NCBI GenBank assembly: GCA_026182355.1
Contig: JAPFBL010000316.1
Location: forward strand, 248,001 to 312,000
Length of the DNA stretch: 64,000 nucleotides
Source of the DNA: Hermatobates lingyangjiaoensis
Taxonomy: Eukaryota > Arthropoda > Insecta > Hemiptera > Hermatobatidae
Direction of reading: 5' to 3'
Below are positions 21,516 to 34,330 of the stretch, piece by piece; positions within the stretch are counted from its first letter, which is position 1, and the number at the start of each line of letters is the position of its first letter. The notes under the pieces were generated by a model, which did no database searches, had not been told where the DNA came from, and saw nothing but the letters and a program-made list of their open reading frames with translations. A program made the position numbers and the translations under genes.

Positions 21516-21566
<51 letters not shown>

Positions 21567-21644
21567 TGGTTTCAGTGGTTTCCTTTCTATGTGTTCTTTT
21601 TTTAAATTCTAGTTTATATATATATATTGATATATATCAATGAT

Positions 21645-21825
21645 CAAACCACAATATGAAATGGGAAAAAAAGACTAAGATCTTTCAACTGTAACAAGCG
21701 GTTTTCGTCAGAATCAAAACTCAATTTCATATTGTGTGTTGAACATTGATTATTATTTCACGTGTTCATGTGAAATCTTGTTAACATCCTGATGATGACG
21801 AATGTAAACAATATTGTAGAGAGTC
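21645..21825. mobile_element. Family B pLTR plus degenerate family G hammerhead
   Basis: Minus hammerhead at 21673-21715: CUGACGA, GAA, AGAUCU and U17 intact; stem I one base weaker; stem II AACCG/CAGUU slightly weakened. A decayed plus-strand relic at 21786-21822 (core CUGAUGA, extra U, GAC, then GUAAACAAUAUUG) follows the TTTCACGTG end block. Confidence 0.65.
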
Positions 21826-22356
21826 ATATATTGTCCTCTACGTGTTTTGTGTCTCTGATTATATGAATATAATTATATAATGGAGTATACTGAAAGATCA
21901 TTCGGCGAGTTTATTTATTTATATTGCATCTGAAAAATGAAATCATTGGAGAAGAACATTATAAAGATAAGAAACTTATACAACTGATAGTATGTAGGTC
22001 ATTCGAGCAAACATATATATGTAGTAGTTGTATATTTAAAGGTATTTTTAGATTTTGCCTAAGCAATACTTTAATATTAAAACGGGAGAAGGTTATTCCT
22101 GAGCCGGTGATATTACTTGGTTTAAAATGTTGAAGAATATTATCTGGAGCTTTACTATTTCCCTGCTACCGTAAAACTGCTTTAAACTTTAACATTATCT
22201 TACTTCGTTTTTTTTTAATTAAAAACTAGTAGATTCGCCCACACGTCTACGTGACAGATAAATCTCACTGTAGTTATGCAGACGTCATAATGCGCCAGCT
22301 ATGCTTAGACCGATGTTTTAATTTGTCAATACTAGATGTTATTTAGGCAGAAACTA

Positions 22357-22675
22357 GGGGGCCAGGCTAACTCAGTGGTTACGTGCTCACCTCTGAACTG
22401 ATAGGACCGGGGTTCAATCCTCACCTGGCCCTCGATTTATTTACGCGGGAGGTGAATAAATCTGAGCACGTCGTCCCTCGGAGAAGGACGTTAAACAGTC
22501 GGTCCCGAGCCTGTACGATGTCAGGTACTCGTTAAAGATCCCTACTCTAAATACATTTGAGTTAGGCAAAATTTAGGACTCCCACTGTAGAATCAATCTT
22601 CATTGTGTGGTAACACAAAGGGCCAATGCTTGGCCTACGTGTGTTTCCTTGTGGGACTGCCACTGCAACCTAACC
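22357..22675 (+). mobile_element. Complete tRNA-derived SINE with 13-bp TSD
   Basis: Flanked by the perfect duplication TAGGCAGAAACTA (22344-22356, 22676-22688). The head resembles a tRNA: GGCCAGG pairs with CCTGGCC, the A box is near CTAACTCAGTGG, and the B box is GGTTCAATCC at about 22412-22421. The body holds the ACGTCGTCCCTCGGAGAAGG and GATGTCAGGTACTCG blocks and ends in an AACCTAACCTA tail. A Pol III transcript moved by a LINE-type RT is the usual model for such elements. Best reference copy in this window. Confidence 0.92.
22412..22421 (+). promoter_or_regulatory. SINE internal Pol III B box
   Basis: GGTTCAATCC matches the tRNA B-box consensus GGTTCRANYCC closely. It lies about 45 bp after the A-box-like CTAACTCAGTGG, a normal tRNA-promoter spacing. 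Confidence 0.7.
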
Positions 22676-22689
22676 TAGGCAGAAACTAT

Positions 22690-23250
22690 TTAAATATTCA
22701 TATTATTAAAAAAATTGAATTGTACATTACATACAATTAAGTAAATAAGACTTTATATTAATTAAATAATACAATTATTTAATTGGTTTGTCTGTATATT
22801 ACTTACGCTGACTCATTTCAAGTTATCTTTACGTTTTATAAATTAGAGTAACCGAATTCACTTTCAACAAATTTTTGACTGCTTGTTTTTTTTATTTTAA
22901 AAATATATAGGCTGTTAGGACCCTGGTACTGTAGCAAGTAGATATTGTTAGTTGATACACTTGTGCAGGTGGCTAAACACAACTCAAAAGTTCATAACTT
23001 CGCTTCTACCTTGAATTTTCATTCAAAACTTAGCTTTTATGTTAGACTTTAGACATATACAAATCTACTGTCAAAGTTTCAGCTTGCTATGACTTATGGT
23101 AGTTGAGTTTACTTGTGAGAAAATTTTTGGACAAACAAACTGACAGAAATTTTTCTAAGGGTGGAGTCGGTTTCTCTAATGTATGAAATGTAACGATAAC
23201 TTGAATTGAGTCAGTTCTAAGCAATGAACAGAAAACCTTTCTTATATATA

Positions 23251-23296
<46 letters not shown>

Positions 23297-23372
23297 CCAG
23301 TCACATTCCACTCGTACAGGTGAACCACCTACCACTTCTTCTTTCCTTCTACTCTTGCTGACAATAATTTAA

Positions 23373-23403
<31 letters not shown>

Positions 23404-23430
23404 CGGTACTGTTTTCTTGACCACAAAATA
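22690..23430. other. AT-rich sequence with long (TA)n tracts
   Basis: (TA)n at about 23243-23293 and 23378-23402. No gene recognised. Confidence 0.5.
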
Positions 23431-23494
23431 TTCACAAAACACTTTTTCTTTTTCTCGGAGTTTGGTCAGGGTAAATATATGGAATCACCTTTTT

Positions 23495-23532
23495 GCCAAC
23501 GTTTCGTCTTTATTTCAAGACATCCTCAGGGC
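23495..23532 (-). ncRNA. Type-I hammerhead ribozyme, family D, intact (left arm)
   Basis: Minus strand: stem I GCC/GGC, core CUGAGGA, extra U, stem II GUCUU/AAGAC, GAA, stem III ACGU, U17. All invariant positions present. Confidence 0.87.
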
Positions 23533-23613
23533 TATAAACTAACAAAAAACAATAAACAAAATAAAGTAGAAATGAAAAAATGTCCATTGTTTATTGTTTT
23601 TTGTTAGTTTATA

Positions 23614-23651
23614 GCCCTGAGGATGTCTTGAAATAAAGACGAAACGTTGGC
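23614..23651 (+). ncRNA. Type-I hammerhead ribozyme, family D, intact (right arm)
   Basis: Plus-strand mirror of 23495-23532 with the same stems. Confidence 0.87.
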
Positions 23652-23727
23652 AAAAAGGTGATTCCATATATTTACCCTGACCAAACTCCGAGAAAAAGAA
23701 AAAGTGTTTTGTATATATATATATATC

Positions 23728-24013
23728 AGTCCTTCTTGAATACGAGTACATGCATTTAAAAACTTTATATCTGATTCCACTTGATTTAACTTCGTGGAAT
23801 ATTTTTCCAAATTTCGAAATCTTTTATTCATTTCTGGGTTCAACTTAAAAATTAAATGCCCATATTTGTTTGAATTGGTGATTGGTAAGAATTCAAAAAA
23901 ATATGGTCATTTAATTTTTAAGTTGAAACCAGAAATGAAGAAAAGATTTTTGAAATTTGGAAAAATATTCCACGAAGTTAAATCAAGTGGAATCAGACAT
24001 AAAGTTTTTAAAT
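23728..24013. pseudogene. Inverted pair of PLE N-terminal remnants
   Basis: Minus strand (about 23728-23843) encodes KRFRNLEKYSTKLNQVESD followed by IKFLNAC; the plus strand (about 23935-24013) is the inverted copy (KKRFLKFGKIFHEVKSSGI). The arms meet around 23870-23895. The LEKYSTKLNQV...FLN.C pattern resembles the N-terminal region of PLE ORFs, and the same peptide is recognisable at 62318-62390 on the minus strand. Broken at both ends. Confidence 0.6.
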
Positions 24014-24029
24014 ATATATATTTTTTTTT

Positions 24030-24570
24030 TTTCAACTCTTTCAAGTCTTTTATTCTAACCGCTTTGTTTCTTGTTCATTATTGACCTTTGACCTTCTCTT
24101 TATATTAACCTGTACTCTAATCCTTTTAATCTATTAATAGCAATGACTAATCATGAGTCATCGATTTTAATTTAACATGTCACTTGGCCAAGTCCTTTCC
24201 TAGTTAAATCCTGTTAACAGAAGAGGTTAGTTCGTAGGATCGAACTCTCAGTCTTAAGATCGTGAATGCCGAGACTGCGGTTAATTTTAATGATACCTGT
24301 TTAAAAGAGGATCTGCTGCCTATTTATACCATTATATATATATATAATTTAAACATAATTTATTTTTATAACATTAAGAAGAAACGTTTTATTTTTTAAA
24401 CAAATTATATCTATGAAAGAAGATGATTGCGTTTGTAATAAGTTACTTTATTTTGCTATTTAGAAAGATTTCCATAAAGTAACCCTATATATGTATTATA
24501 TGCCAGTACCTATCTACCGATATGAGTCTTGCCCGAATGTCACCCATGTTACCCGAGTAAGACCGATGAT
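24030..24570. other. AT-rich sequence, no gene seen
   Basis: Nothing recognised beyond short TA runs. Confidence 0.5.
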
Positions 24571-24580
24571 AACACGAGAG

Positions 24581-24650
24581 TGGTCGAAGTTTATCCGAGA
24601 CTGGTCGAAGTTTATCCGAGACTGGTCGAAGTTTATCCGAGTGGGGCCGA
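24581..24650 (+). repeat. 21-bp tandem repeat, three copies plus partial
   Basis: TGGTCGAAGTTTATCCGAGAC repeated three times, then a diverged TGGGGCCGAAGTACCCG unit. The 21-bp period keeps one frame (WSKFIRD repeats), but it is not in a recognisable gene. The block is GC-richer than its surroundings. Confidence 0.85.
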
Positions 24651-24960
24651 AGTACCCGTCAAACTACCAATAGTGAAAAGAAATTTTTATTTAGAAATTT
24701 ATTAAATAATTGGAATTGTTCCAATGAGTTAATATGATATGTTAGAAGAATAAAATTGCTTATTGTAAAAGGTTAACCCCAGTTAAAGATAGTTTCTGAG
24801 CATTCCATGGTTATGTATGGTTTATGGAACAAAATGTTTGACTAATCAAACAAAACATCGGTTTTAACGTGTTTGATATTGTGTTTATTTATAATGAAGT
24901 TGAGTGTATGCCACTTCAGATTTTTATTTTTGTGTTTATTCCTATTCGAATTGAATATAT

Positions 24961-25381
24961 GGTGTTATTGTAGTATGCTACCTACCTTCGATTTTGTTAT
25001 CTACCACTTACAATATCATTTCATAGTAAACAAGGCAAAATTCATTATAATTTATGCTAGGAACAAAACAAAAAATCCTCTAAATGTATTCATTTGCAAA
25101 ATTTAACATTTTTATTGTGATTATATGTCAGCCGCTACGTTGAACGTTATAAAATACCTTGATATCTGATCTCACTTGCTATCTCGCCTAATGTGATCTG
25201 ACCGCTAGTATACGGAGGATTAAGAAGAGATTACGATGTTATCACTTTTTCTCTTAGTTTAAAACTTATAGCATGCTCTATTTGTCCGTACATGTAGTCA
25301 AAGTATAAGTAGAAGTTATTTACGTTTCATTGCATACTATAGTAGAAAATCGAAGGTAGGTAGCATACTATAATAGCACAG
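24961..25381. mobile_element. Foldback/MITE-like element with about 35-bp inverted ends
   Basis: The left end contains TAGTATGCTACCTACCTTCG and the right end its complement (25346-25381), inverted over about 35 bp with two or three mismatches. TATGGTG occurs at both outer borders and may be a short target duplication. The interior shows no coding capacity. Superfamily unknown. Confidence 0.65.
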
Positions 25382-25389
25382 ACTATGGT

Positions 25390-26770
25390 GATTATAGGTA
25401 AGATAGTACAGCGTCTGTAGAGATGGCTATTATGTTAATAATTAAGTACCAAATTAAGTTTAGCTAAAATGAACACTACATTCACTGACTGTTATACGGT
25501 ACGAAGTTTGCCGGGTCACCTAGTATTTCATTATTTATATTCCTTATACCCGACACAATCATTACCACTATAATAAATCAGATTGAATATTTCGTGATGA
25601 AATATTAATGACATTGAATACAGTTATTTTATCCATTATATTACCCTTCATCAAACTCACAAAATATCTATTTTCATATGACAGCAATAAATATTTATCA
25701 TTACTGTTATAAAAAGCTTTTTTGATTGCCTCACTTCTGGATGGTAATCATGTATATTCTCCTTTATTGAACTTTGAAGTCCCTTAATTTAAGTTGACTT
25801 AACCACTAATTCAGTTATAAATTCTGTCAAATTGTCTGTTTTTTGATATATATCAATGTGTAGATTTCATGAATAAAAAGGGGTTATTTATAATTAAAAA
25901 CCTGAATTTCTGTTTTAACAGATACGATTTGTTAACGTCACACAAATAATGGTTTAGAGTTTAGGTGTTCTTGCAATATATTTTTTGTTCATAAAAGATC
26001 ACTCAATATTACGAATGTTGAATAACTATATAGGGAAAAAAAGCCAGTACAACAAATATAGCGATGACATGATCCAACAATTAAGAAATGAAAGTCAAAT
26101 ATAATGTTCTATCCTTATTCAGCAATAGAAATTTTGAATGAAAATTAAATAAACGTTCAACTGACGAGTTCAGTTTAGTTAGTAGCACACTCGACTTGAG
26201 CGTTGTGGAAAACAACGGTTCGATTCACTCCACTAACCCTTGTTTGTAAAGAGTCTTTATATAGTCTGGTCGATTCATTTCGAAGCTGTTATTTAGAATA
26301 AAAAAAAAAATGGGTATTTTAAAATGCCATGAATCTTTTATACATTTCTTTTACTCTTCAGCTACCTGGATACAATATTAATATATTTTAGTTTGGCGAA
26401 ATTATACAAAATTGACAGTGCCCTGAAATCGTTGAAACATTCCCGCCTTTACAATTTTAAATAATCAAATTGTAAATTACTCCATAAACTATTAAAACCT
26501 AACTCATAAATATAGAACTGGAAAATTGATGGATTGTGTTCTCATTCTCCATTCATCGTTCGCTGGAGGCTTAACTGAAGGAATTTTGTGTTAAAATTCA
26601 AAGTAGTTTGTCTCCTCCAGTCGATTTAAATTTACTTCCAACAATATAATCTCCGGTTAAGGATGAAATAGTTCTCCTGATCAGGTATTCAGTATTAACG
26701 TACCTCCATTATTGTTAATTCTATGAATCGTAAATATATCTTTCTTCACAATTGAGTGTTTTTTTTTTAT
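25390..26770. other. AT-rich sequence, no gene seen
   Basis: No exon, RNA or repeat recognised. Confidence 0.5.
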
Positions 26771-26775
26771 TGTTT

Positions 26776-27080
26776 AAACCGATCCCCTAGTGGGTGATAA
26801 CGCTAGCCGTTTACTGGCTTTTCGTTTGATCGGTGATTCTACAGATTCTACATTGGGAGTCCTAAATTTTGCCTAACTCGAATGCATTTTGAGTAGGGAT
26901 CTTTAACAAGTACTTGACATTGTACAGGCTCGGGACCGACGGCTTAACATCCCCTCCGAGAGATAATGTACTGAGATTTACTCACATTCCGCGTGAATAA
27001 ATCGAAGGTCAGGTGAGGATCGAATACCGGACTACCAGCTCAGAGGCGAGTACATTAACCACTGAGCTAACCTGGCCCCC
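26776..27080 (-). mobile_element. tRNA-derived SINE, 3'-extended subfamily
   Basis: Reverse orientation: the head at the right ends in GAGCTAACCTGGCCCC, and the body matches the reference SINE with scattered substitutions. On the tail side the AACCTA tail is replaced by AAACCGATCCCCTAGTGGGT...TTTCGTTTGATCGG, shared with the copy at 8583. That is a second 3' end, hence perhaps a different LINE partner. Confidence 0.85.
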
Positions 27081-27089
27081 TATTGAGTG

Positions 27090-27560
27090 GTTAGACAAAA
27101 TGAGCATAGGATTCATTGATCTTAATTTAGTTTAAGTCGTTATTAAATTGCTGTTGGTCTTTCAAGTTTTCTGTTAAACTGCTCCAAGTAAAAGAGGAAC
27201 GTCTACATCATTATGACATCTATCAGTCAAAAATATACCCTTCTTAAAAATTTGAAATACTTTTTATCTGCTAATCTCGAAACTTCTGGCAAAATTAATA
27301 ATTTATTACAAGTGGAGTTTACATAAAAATTCTCTACCTTAACTTGGTAAATATTATGTAATATTTTTCATTTTACGATCTCCAAAAGGTTGTATAAAAA
27401 ATGTTTGCAGACTTAATTCCTGTAAATTTAAGTGGTTAACACATTCTTTTAATTTATGACTTTTGAGAAGTTGAGTCTATTAAGGCTAGAACAATGGAAA
27501 GATTACATAGGGTCCGTAGCTTTCATAGGTATCGTCAGAAGATATGATGCCTCGTAAATA
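27090..27560. other. AT-rich sequence, no gene seen
   Basis: Nothing recognised; (TA)n tracts follow at 27570-27660. Confidence 0.5.
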
Positions 27561-27620
27561 TTTCTTTGAGGTATATATATATAAAATAAATAATATATAT
27601 ATATATATATATATAAAATA

Positions 27621-27660
<40 letters not shown>

Positions 27661-27663
<3 letters not shown>

Positions 27664-27822
27664 CAAGAGACCGTTGGAGACGGTCTCCAACTGTCTCTGT
27701 ACCAGTGCGCTTAGTAGAGAGACAGTAAGTTTGTGTTTTTAATTTCTCTATGTTTCTTTATGTACATTGAACTGTATTTGTCCATTTCGGATCGTATTTT
27801 CATCGAAAAAGTGTATATATAT
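27661..27822 (+). mobile_element. Family F pLTR with the ribozyme deleted
   Basis: Begins after (TA)n with CTCCAAGAGACCGTTGGAGA, includes GTCTCTGTACCAGTGCG (also at 18374 and, inverted, near 790), then jumps to AGAGAGACAGTAAG. The hammerhead core between these blocks in other copies is missing. Ends in TCCATTTCGGATCGTATTTT before (TA)n. Confidence 0.65.
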
Positions 27823-27991
27823 ATAAATTAAAGTAAATTTATTTAACTTGCAAATATTACGGTTGAAAAATCCTTTTTAAAACAATATCACACAGATAAA
27901 ATAAATTACGACCTTAAAAATTCGTTTTGGTATACATTTTTAGATTTTGATTAGCTTTTTATCGTTTTAATTTTTTTCTATTTCGTATTTT

Positions 27992-28040
27992 TACACCCTA
28001 AAAATAGCCCCCCCCCCCCTAAAAATAGCCCCCCCCCCAT
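27992..28040 (+). repeat. Duplicated AAAAATAGC plus poly-C tract
   Basis: Two copies of CTAAAAATAG followed by runs of 13 and 9 C. Such C runs are very rare in this AT-rich window. Confidence 0.85.
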
Positions 28041-28044
28041 TGAT

Positions 28045-29060
28045 GAGCTACTGTTGTAGCATCACCTGCAACTAATGTCGTTGCAGTATAAATTGATCAT
28101 TGATCGAATTCCTTTATTATTCACAAAATTGCTACGAAATAACCACAATATACAATCACACTTCAGTTTTTGCTTCAAAACCACGATCAATTTTTAGAAA
28201 AAAAAAACCTTTTCCTCGTATCTTCATCAATTTTATTTGTTGTTAACTTTTTTTTCTCTTTAAAACTGTTGATATATCTTCAAGCAAAGAAGATTATACA
28301 AGTAAATAAGCAGTAAATGGGTCGTCTTGCCTAGAGACCCTAATCCTTTCAACTAAGCTTCTTCTTTATCCTAAAGGTCAAAAGAACTTTTGAACTACTT
28401 CTAATTTGCTTTGTCCTCAACTGTAAGACTAGTCCTAACATTGCTTCAATATAAATTTCTTTTAATAATTCCTCTCAGCTAACTTTCCTTCATAAACTCT
28501 CAGTAGCTCATAAATAATCTTTGACAGAAGGTGGAAATATCATAATAGTGTTCCTTGCCTCCAATCCTTCTTTTGTTGACTGTATTAAATATTGCAACTT
28601 GTCTTTCTTTGGTATTTTTTCATCTTTACGCTTTTTTTAAAACGTGCCAAAAAAAATCTCATGTATGAAATCATCTCTAAATTTACCTCTTAACTTAACT
28701 TCTGTAATCATAAAAAATATTTACTTATAGAATTACTATACCTACTGAATGTGCATCATTTTCTGATTAATTAAGTTTCCTCAATTTTTTTTTAATTAAA
28801 TTGTTTATTGCAATATTCTTGTCTTATCATATTCCTGGGCTATTTCTACATATGAGATTTCCTTACAAGGAAATAATATTTCTCGTACCATCTTATTTCT
28901 TTTAAATAGCTCATCAGATTTTATTTTCTAACTCTTGAAACTCTATTTGTAACATCTCATTCTCTTCACCCATTAACATTGCATCCAATAAATTATCTCT
29001 ACAATTAAATAGTATATCTCCACAACTGTAGACTCTGGCACAACTAGGAAAGGTACCTTA
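28045..29060. other. AT-rich, pyrimidine-biased flank of the minisatellite
   Basis: T/C-rich on the plus strand (many TTCTTT and CTTTCTT words), no ORF of note. May be a decayed non-coding segment; no homology recognised. Confidence 0.4.
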
Positions 29061-32000
29061 CGTAAACAGTAGTCATCACTAATAGTGCAATCATCACTAA
29101 CACAGCCCCACCATGAACACAGCTTTCGTTACTTACACAACATTCATCACTAAAACGGTAGTCATCACTAATACTGCACTCACCACTAACACAGCCCAAC
29201 CATGAACACAGCTCTCGTCACTTACACAACATTCATCACTAAAACAGTAGTCATCACTAATAATGCACTCGTCACTAACACAGCTTCACCATGAACACAG
29301 CTCTCGTCACTTACACAACAATCATCACTAAAACAGTAGTCATCACTAATACTGCACTCACCACTAACACAGCTTCACCATGAACACAGCTCTCGTCACT
29401 TACACAACATTCATCACTAAAACAGTAGTCATCACTAATACTGCACTCATCACTAACACAGCTTCACCATGAACACAGATCTCGTCACTAACACAACAAT
29501 CATCACTAAAACAGTAGTCATCACTAATACTGCACTCACCACTAACACAGCTTCACCATGAACACAGATCTCGTCACTAACACAACAATCATCACTAAAA
29601 CAGTAGTCATTACTAATACTCCACTCACCACTAACACAGCTTCACCATTAACACAGATCTCGTCACTTACACAACAATCATCACTAAAACAGTAGTCATC
29701 ACTAATACTGCACTCACCACTAACACAGCTTCACCATGAACACAGATCTCGTCACTTACACAACAATCATCACTAAAACAGTAGTCATCACTAATACTGC
29801 ACTCACCACTAACACAGCTTCACCATGAACACAGATCTCGTCACTTACACAACAATCATCACTAAAACAGTAGTCATCACTAATACTGCACTCACCACTA
29901 ACACAGCTGCACCATGAACACAGATCTCGTCACTTACACAACAATCATCACTAAAACAGTAGTCATCACTAATACTGCACTCACCACTAACACAGCTTCA
30001 CCATGAACACAGATCTCGTCACTTACACAACAATCATCACTAAAACAGTAGTCATCACTAATACTGCACTCACCACTAACACAGCTTCACCATGAACACA
30101 GATCTCGTCACTTACACAACATTCATCACTAATACTGCACTCACCACTAACACAGCTTCACCATTAACACAGATCTCGTCACTTACACAACAATCATCAC
30201 TAAAACAGTAGTCATCACTAATACTGCACTCATCACTAACACAGCTTCACCATGAACACAGATCTCGTCACTTACACAACAATCATCACTAAAACAGTAG
30301 TCATCACTAATACTGCACTCACCACTAACACAGCTTCACCATGAACACAGATCTCGTCACTAACACAACAATCATCACTAAAACAGTAGTCATCACTAAT
30401 ACTGCACTCACCACTAACACAGCTTCACCATGAACACAGATCTCGTCACTTACACAACAATCATCACTAAAACAGTAGTCATCACTAATACTGCACTCAC
30501 CACTAACACAGCTTCACCATGAACACAGATCTCGTCACTTACACAACAATCATCACTAAAACAGTAGTCATCACTAATACTGCACTCATCACTAACACAG
30601 CTTCACCATGAACACAGATCTCGTCACTTACACAACAATCATCACTAAAACAGTAGTCATCACTAATACTGCACTCACCACTAACACAGCTTCACCATGA
30701 ACACAGATCTCGTCACTTACACAACAATCATCACTAAAACAGTAGTCATCACTAATACTGCACTCACCACTAACACAGCTGCACCATGAACACAGATCTC
30801 GTCACTTACACAACAATCATCACTAAAACAATAGTCATCACTAATACTGCACTCATCACTAACACAGCTTCACCATGAACACAGATCTCGTCACTAACAC
30901 AACAATCATCTCTAAAACAGTAGTCATCACTAATACTGCACTCACCACTAACACAGCTTCACCATGAACACAGATCTCGTCACTAACACAACAATCATCA
31001 CTAAAACAGTAGTCATCACTAATACTGCACTCACCACTAACACAGCTTCACCATGAACACAGATCTCGTCACTAACACAACAATCATCACTAAAACAGTA
31101 GTCATCACTAATACTGCACTCACCACTAACACAGCTTCACCATGAACACAGATCTCGTCACTTACACAACAATCATCACTAAAACAGTAGTCATCACTAA
31201 TACTGCACTCATTACTAACACAGCTTCACAATGAACACAGATCTCGTCACTTACACAACATTCATCACTAAAACAGTAGTCATCACTAATACTGCACTCA
31301 CCACTAACACAGCTGCACCATGAACACAGATCTCGTCACTTACACAACAATCATCACTAAAACAGTAGTCATCACTAATACTGCACTCACCACTAACACA
31401 GCTGCACCATGAACACAGATCTCGTCACTTACACAACAATCATCACTAAAACAGTAGTCATCACTAATACTGCACTCACCACTAACACAGCTTCACCATG
31501 AACACAGATCTCGTCACTTACACAACAATCATCACTAAAACAGTAGTCATCACTAATACTGCACTCACCACTAACACAGCTTCACCATGAACACAGATCT
31601 CGTCACTTACACAACAATCATCACTAAAACAGTAGTCATCACTAATACTGCACTCATCACTAACACAGCTTCACCATGAACACAGATCTCGTCACTTACA
31701 CAACAATCATCACTAAAACAGTAGTCATCACTAATACTGCACTCACCACTAACACAGCTTCACCATGAACACAGATCTCGTCACTTACACAACAATCATC
31801 ACTAAAACAGTAGTCATCACTAATACTGCACTCACCACTAACACAGCTTCACCATGAACACAGATCTCGTCACTAACACAACAATCATCACTAAAACAGT
31901 AGTCATCACTAATAATGCACTCGTCACTAACACAGCTTCACCATGAACACAGATCTCGTCACTTACACAACAATCATCACTAAAACAGTAGTCATCACTA

Positions 32001-34244
32001 ATACTGCACTCACCACTAACACAGCTTCACCATGAACACAGATCTCGTCACTTACACAACAATCATCACTAAAACAGTAGTCATCACTAATACTGCACTC
32101 ACCACTAACACAGCTTCACCATGAACACAGATCTCGTCACTTACACAACATTCATCACTAAAACAGTAGTCATCACTAATACTGCACTCACCACTAACAC
32201 AGCTTCACATGAACACAGATCTCGTCACTTACACAACATTCATCACTAAAACAGTAGTCATCACTAATACTGCACTCACCACTAACACAGCTTCACCATG
32301 AACACAGATCTCGTCACTTACACAACAATCATCACTAAAACAGTAGTCATCACTAATACTGCACTACACTAACACAGCTTCACCATGAACACAGATCTCG
32401 TCACTTACACAACAATCATCACTAAAACAGTAGTCATCACTAATACTGCACTCATCACTAACACAGCTTCACCATGAACACAGATCTCGTCACTTACACA
32501 ACAATCATCACTAAAACAGTAGTCATCACTAATACTGCACTCATCACTAACACAGCTTCACCATGAACACAGATCTCGTCACTTACACAACAATCATCAC
32601 TAAAACAGTAGTCATCACTAATACTGCACTCACCACTAACACAGCTTCACCATGAACACAGCTCTCGTCACTTACACAACAATCATCACTAAAACAGTAG
32701 TCATCACTAATACTGCACTCACCACTAACACAGCTTCACCATGAACACAGATCTCGTCACTTACACAACAATCATCACTAAAACAGTAGTCATCACTAAT
32801 ACTGCACTCATCACTAACACAGCTTCACCATGAACACAGATCTCGTCACTTACACAACATTCATCACTAAAACAGTAGTCATCACTAATACTGCACTCAC
32901 CACTAACACAGCTTCACCATGAACACAGATCTCGTCACTAACACAACAATCATCACTAAAACAGTAGTCATCACTAATACTGCACTCATCACTAACACAG
33001 CTTCACCATGAACACAGATCTCGTCACTTACACAACATTCATCACTAAAACAGTAGTCATCACTAATACTGCACTCACCACTAACACAGCTGCACCATGA
33101 ACACAGCTTTCGTCACTTACACAACATTCATCACTAAAACAGTAGTCATCACTAAACTGCACTCACACACACAGCTTCACCATGAACACAGATCTCGTCA
33201 CTTACACAACATCATCACTAAAACAGTAGTCATCACTAATACTGCACTCACCACTAACACAGCTTCACCATGAACACAGCTTCGTCACTTACACAACAAT
33301 CATCACTAAAACAGTAGTCATCACTAATACTGCACTCACCACTAACACAGCTGCACCATGAACACAGCTTTCGTCACTTACACAACATTCATCACTAATA
33401 CTGCACTCACCACTAACACAGCTTCACCATGAACACAGCTTTCGTCACTTACACAACATTCATCACTAATACTGCACTCATCACTAACACAGCTTCACCA
33501 TGAACACAGATCTCGTCACTTACACAACATTCATCACTAAAACAGTAGTCATCACTAATACTGCACTCACCACTAACACAGCTGCACCATGAACACAGCT
33601 CTCGTCACTTACACAACATTCATCACTAAAACAGTAGTCATCACTAATACTGCACTCGTCACTAACACAGCTTCACCATGAACACAGCTCTCGTCACTTA
33701 CACAACATTCATCACTAAAACAGTAGTCATCACTAATACTGCACTCACCACTAACACAGCTGCACCATGAACACAGCTTTCGTCACTTACACAACATTCA
33801 TCACTAATACTGCACTCATCACTAACACAGCTTCACCATGAACACAGATCTCGTCACTTACACAACATTCATCACTAAAACAGTAGTCATCACTAATACT
33901 GCACTCATCACTAACACAGCTTCACCATGAACACAGATCTCGTCACTTACACAACAATCATCACTAAAACAGTAGTCATCACTAATACTGCACTCACCAC
34001 TAACACAGCTTCACCATGAACACAGATCTCGTCACTTACACAACATTCATCACTAAAACAGTAGTCATCACTAATACTGCAATCATCACTAACACAGCCC
34101 AACCATGAACACAGATCTCGTCACTTACACAACATCATCACTAAAACAGTAGTCATCACTAATACTGCACTCATCACTAACACAGCTTCACCATGAACAC
34201 AGATCTCGTCACTTACACAACATTCATCACTAAAACAGTAGTCA

Positions 34245-34330
34245 TCACTACAATCACTGAACACTCATCACTTAACACAGTCAAAATGTCACCAATGAAC
34301 ACATACCAGTCACCTAACACATACTAAATC
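34245..34330 (+). repeat. Scrambled patch in the minisatellite
   Basis: About 80 bp where the unit is recognisable but full of small insertions and substitutions (ACAATCACTGAACACTCATC and following). Neighbouring units are nearly perfect. Probably assembly or consensus error, or a locally decayed copy. Confidence 0.6.

Larger units (their letters stand above)
19024..21520. mobile_element. Head-to-head inverted dimer of a truncated Penelope-like element
   Basis: Left arm 19024-20128 and right arm 20416-21520 are near-identical reverse complements (about 1.1 kb each). The 287-bp middle belongs to the longer minus copy. Both arms run from the RT/endonuclease linker through GIY-YIG, stop codon, AT-rich 3' UTR, hammerhead and a poly-A/T run to TGTGGTTTGTTTTCA. 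A (TA)n tract borders the right side directly, and another lies 35 bp to the left. At the junction the word AAATTGAAAAC is shared by both copies, so strand switching at microhomology is likely. Confidence 0.9.
23435..23711. repeat. 123-bp-arm palindrome with two intact hammerheads (family D)
   Basis: Arms 23435-23557 and 23589-23711 are reverse complements over 123 bp with a 31-nt spacer. Each holds a hammerhead and the GGTCAGGGTAAATATATGGA block. Both sides are bordered by (TA)n. The homologous, more diverged pair is at 46730-47040. Confidence 0.92.

Noticed and set aside
22357..22435. tRNA gene
   Set aside because: The tRNA-like head is fused to a SINE body and flanked by TSDs; the same head occurs in seven degraded copies.
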